DNA of 64,000 bases, taken from the NCBI GenBank assembly GCA_963695975.1, contig CAVOIB010000007.1, forward strand, positions 62,001-126,000, read 5' to 3'. Shown one piece after another: positions 62,058 to 64,000 of this stretch. The translations under genes and the position numbers were made by a program. The notes beneath the pieces are model-generated. The model was not told the origin of the DNA. It did no database searches and saw only the letters and a list, made by a program, of their open reading frames with translations. Within the stretch, counting starts at the first letter, position 1; every line of letters starts with the position of its first letter. This stretch comes from JBBQVZ01 sp963695975 (GTDB lineage: Bacteria; Actinomycetota; UBA4738; HRBIN12).

Positions 62058-63056
62058 CTACGCGGATCCCCAGTCGGCGTTCGGGCCGCAGAAGTCGCAC
62101 GCCAGATCGGGGAAGACGTCGGCGGGAACCCTCGTGATGTCGGTCCCGTCGACGTTGACCGTGTAGACGCTCAGGCCCCCTCCGGGGTGAGGCCGATCGC
62201 TCGTGAAGACGATCTTGTCCCCCGCCGGAGCGAACGACGGGAAGATGTCGTTGCGCTGGCCGGGAGGCTCGGTGAGTCTCGTGAGCCCGGATCCGTCGGC
62301 GTTCATCAGCCAGAGCGAGCTGTGGGGCCGGCAGCAGTTGTCCATGAACACGATCTTCGTCCCGTCCGGCGACCAATCCGCCCATGCGGCCTGCATCTTC
62401 TTCGGGGTCAGGCGGTGAAGGTTCTCCCCGCTCGCGTCCATCACCCATATCGCGTCGGCGGCCCCGTTACGCGTGCTCTCGAAGACGATCTTGGATCCGT
62501 CCGGTGAGTAGGAGGCGTTCCCCGAGATCGCCTCGCCCGTCGTGAGCTTCGTCCGCCCGCCGGTGCCGTCGGCGTTCATCACCCACACGTTGCATCCCCC
62601 GAAGTTCCCGGAGAACGGCGACAGAGCACGCCCGGGACATCGATAGAACAAGAGCTTCGTGCCGTCCGGAGAGAACCTCGGCGTGAAGTCGGCCGCTTTG
62701 GGGTCGTGCGTGATCCGGGTGAGATCGCTGCCGTCGGCGTTCATCGTGTAGAGCTCGAGTTCCCCCGTGATGTCGCTCGTGAATGCGATCTTCGTCCCGT
62801 CGGGAGATGCGTCCGGGAACTCCGCCACCGCGGTGACCGGAACGTGTGTGAGTTGCGTCTGGCCGGTGCCGTCGGGAAGCATGCTCCAGATCTGCAGGCT
62901 GCCCGAGACGGTGGACGGGAAGACCAGCCTGCCGTTCGATCCTGGATAGGTGGCCCGGGCAGAGATCGGCTGAGCGAGGATGCCGGCCACCAGGACGACC
63001 GATCCCAGTGAAACCGCTCGGATGGATCTCATCGCTCGCATACGTGCGTCGAGCAT
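62058..63056 (-). CDS. Exported TolB-type beta-propeller protein
   Basis: A 332-residue protein with a signal peptide (about residues 10-36, ending ARA) and six or so TolB/PD40 blades with FSPDGTKLLF and YSPDGSKIVF repeats. It lacks the C-terminal RTX tail of its neighbour on the same strand. The propeller is probably a protein- or ligand-binding platform outside the cell; it need not be linked to a Tol system, which monoderm bacteria lack. The ATG has no clear ribosome-binding site; another ATG 15 bp downstream would keep the signal. Confidence 0.78.
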   Translation of the reverse strand: MLDARMRAMRSIRAVSLGSVVLVAGILAQPISARATYPGSNGRLVFPSTVSGSLQIWSMLPDGTGQTQLTHVPVTAVAEFPDASPDGTKIAFTSDITGELELYTMNADGSDLTRITHDPKAADFTPRFSPDGTKLLFYRCPGRALSPFSGNFGGCNVWVMNADGTGGRTKLTTGEAISGNASYSPDGSKIVFESTRNGAADAIWVMDASGENLHRLTPKKMQAAWADWSPDGTKIVFMDNCCRPHSSLWLMNADGSGLTRLTEPPGQRNDIFPSFAPAGDKIVFTSDRPHPGGGLSVYTVNVDGTDITRVPADVFPDLACDFCGPNADWGSA

Positions 63057-63216
63057 AGTGCTGCGACCCTTGGCGTGGGCAGTCAGTGCTCCTGTGAAGA
63101 CCTAGGCCTTCCGCAACACATCCGTCGTTCGACCCATTGCGGCCATGGGCTGCACCCGACCATGATTGGCGCTCCGGGCTAGGACGCACGCTCCGCCCCG
63201 GGTGAGAGGCAGCGAG

Positions 63217-64000
63217 ATGAGCGCAACCATGAAGAAGGCACTGGTCGCAGCGGTCGCGATGATGCTCACCGTCGGAACCGCCACGGTCGCGCAGGCGGCG
63301 GTGCCGACGATCACCAGCTTCAGCCCGGTGTGTGGCCCTGCGGGGACGACGGTCACTATCACGGGGAAGGACTTCACGAGCAGCGGCGCGGCGAACTCGG
63401 TCAAGTTCGGCTCGACGCCTGCCGTGTTCAGCGTGGCCTCGGACACCCAGATCACGACGTCCGTTCCGGCTGGAGCATCGAGCGGCGTCATCACGGTTGG
63501 GACACCGGGCGGGACGATCTCGAGCGGAGGCTCGTTCACGGTGACGAGCGCACGCCCGACCCTCACGAGCTTCAACCCGACCACCAGCTCCGCGGGGACG
63601 ACCGTCACGATCGCAGGGTGCGGGTTCACCGGAGCGACGTCGGTCAAGTTCAACGTCACGTCGGCCGTCTACACCGTCAACTCGGACACCCAGATCACGA
63701 CGTCCGTTCCCGTGGGTGCCACCACCGGCAAGATCACCGTCGCGACCCCGCTCGGCACCGTGCAGAGCTCGTCGAGCTTCACCGTCCCGAGCGGCGCCGT
63801 CCCGACCATCACGAGCTTCTCGCCGACGAGCGGCGCGGCCGGCACGAGCGTGACGATCAACGGGACGAACTTCACCGGAGCGCAGGTGGTCACGTTCAAC
63901 GGGGTCGGCGCGAGCTTCGCGGTGGCGACCAGCGTGAAGATCACGGCAACGGTACCGAGCGGTGCCTCCACCGGGAAGATCACGGTCACGACGCCTTCCG
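63217..64000 (+). CDS. Secreted TIG-repeat protein (3' end outside the window)
   Basis: The frame is open from the ATG to the window edge (over 260 residues). It starts with a signal peptide (MSATMKKALVAAVAMM, ending AQA) and then three TIG domains (each ITSFSP or LTSFNP, then VTITG or VTIAG, and FTG). It resembles the TIG protein at 56.6 kb but reads on in the same style. A second ATG lies 12 bp downstream. The end of the gene is not seen, so an anchor or extra domain cannot be judged. The 160-bp gap before it holds nothing I recognise. Confidence 0.75.
   Translation, partial: MSATMKKALVAAVAMMLTVGTATVAQAAVPTITSFSPVCGPAGTTVTITGKDFTSSGAANSVKFGSTPAVFSVASDTQITTSVPAGASSGVITVGTPGGTISSGGSFTVTSARPTLTSFNPTTSSAGTTVTIAGCGFTGATSVKFNVTSAVYTVNSDTQITTSVPVGATTGKITVATPLGTVQSSSSFTVPSGAVPTITSFSPTSGAAGTSVTINGTNFTGAQVVTFNGVGASFAVATSVKITATVPSGASTGKITVTTPS

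Overview
The window is high-GC, densely coded bacterial DNA. The combination of GTG/TTG starts, 1-8 bp gene overlaps, an MSMEG_4193/DUF3090/SCO1664 trio, a SenX3/RegX3-like phosphate system, a monoderm-type Tad pilus locus and a candidate sortase-type surface protein points to an actinobacterium (Actinomycetota). It is probably from an uncultured lineage, because no stretch matches a familiar genus gene for gene. No rRNA, tRNA, CRISPR array, prophage or insertion sequence was seen.

Layout. 1-4.6 kb: two aldehyde dehydrogenases divergent from a class III aminotransferase, which reads as a polyamine/GABA degradation set. 4.6-11.7 kb: an MFS transporter, then a cyanophycin locus (cphB-cphA-dksA-like) facing a second CphA-like Mur ligase that lacks the ATP-grasp domain. 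11.8-16.1 kb: an IscA-fold protein, a DNA glycosylase, and a three-gene unit (MgtE-like channel, PhoU/TrkA-C protein, Lrp-type RAM protein) in which every protein is internally duplicated. 16.1-20 kb: ispH, a secreted lysozyme-like protein with a structured leader, corA, arsC. 20.1-26.8 kb: pstS-pstC-pstA-pstB-phoU-phoB, divergent from phoR across a region holding a PHO-box-like repeat and three 19-bp tandem repeats. 26.8-29.2 kb: the MSMEG_4193/DUF3090/SCO1664 trio and a frameshifted ogt. 29.2-35.7 kb: a thioredoxin-fold lipoprotein, rhomboid, beta-propeller, pheA and a frameshifted DUF4012 protein. 35.7-42 kb: a surface protein, a small ORF and the Tad genes tadC-tadB-cpaF-cpaE-cpaB-flp. 42.2-45.8 kb: a polytopic membrane protein and three NarL/LuxR-type regulators. 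45.9-51 kb: a run of enzymes and stress genes (DUF255, peroxiredoxin, ArsR with an AHSA1 partner, cyclophilin, SGNH hydrolase, GNAT). 51.1-56.4 kb: hydroxypyruvate reductase, serine-glyoxylate aminotransferase, malyl-CoA lyase and both malate-CoA ligase subunits, the core of the serine cycle. 56.6-64 kb: TIG-repeat surface proteins, a phosphodiester glycosidase, typA and two TolB-type propellers.

How parts work together. The 51-56 kb block can turn malate into acetyl-CoA plus glyoxylate, and serine plus glyoxylate into glycerate plus glycine; this is the most striking metabolic module. The pho/pst block is a complete phosphate-starvation system. The cyanophycin block makes and degrades an Asp/Arg storage polymer, and the polyamine genes next to it could process arginine-derived carbon and nitrogen (inference). 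Four genes (ogt, DUF4012, a surface protein, the TolB-RTX gene) have reading-frame breaks at short GC-rich tracts, with conserved sequence continuing in another frame. This looks more like consensus errors or very recent mutations than old pseudogenes.
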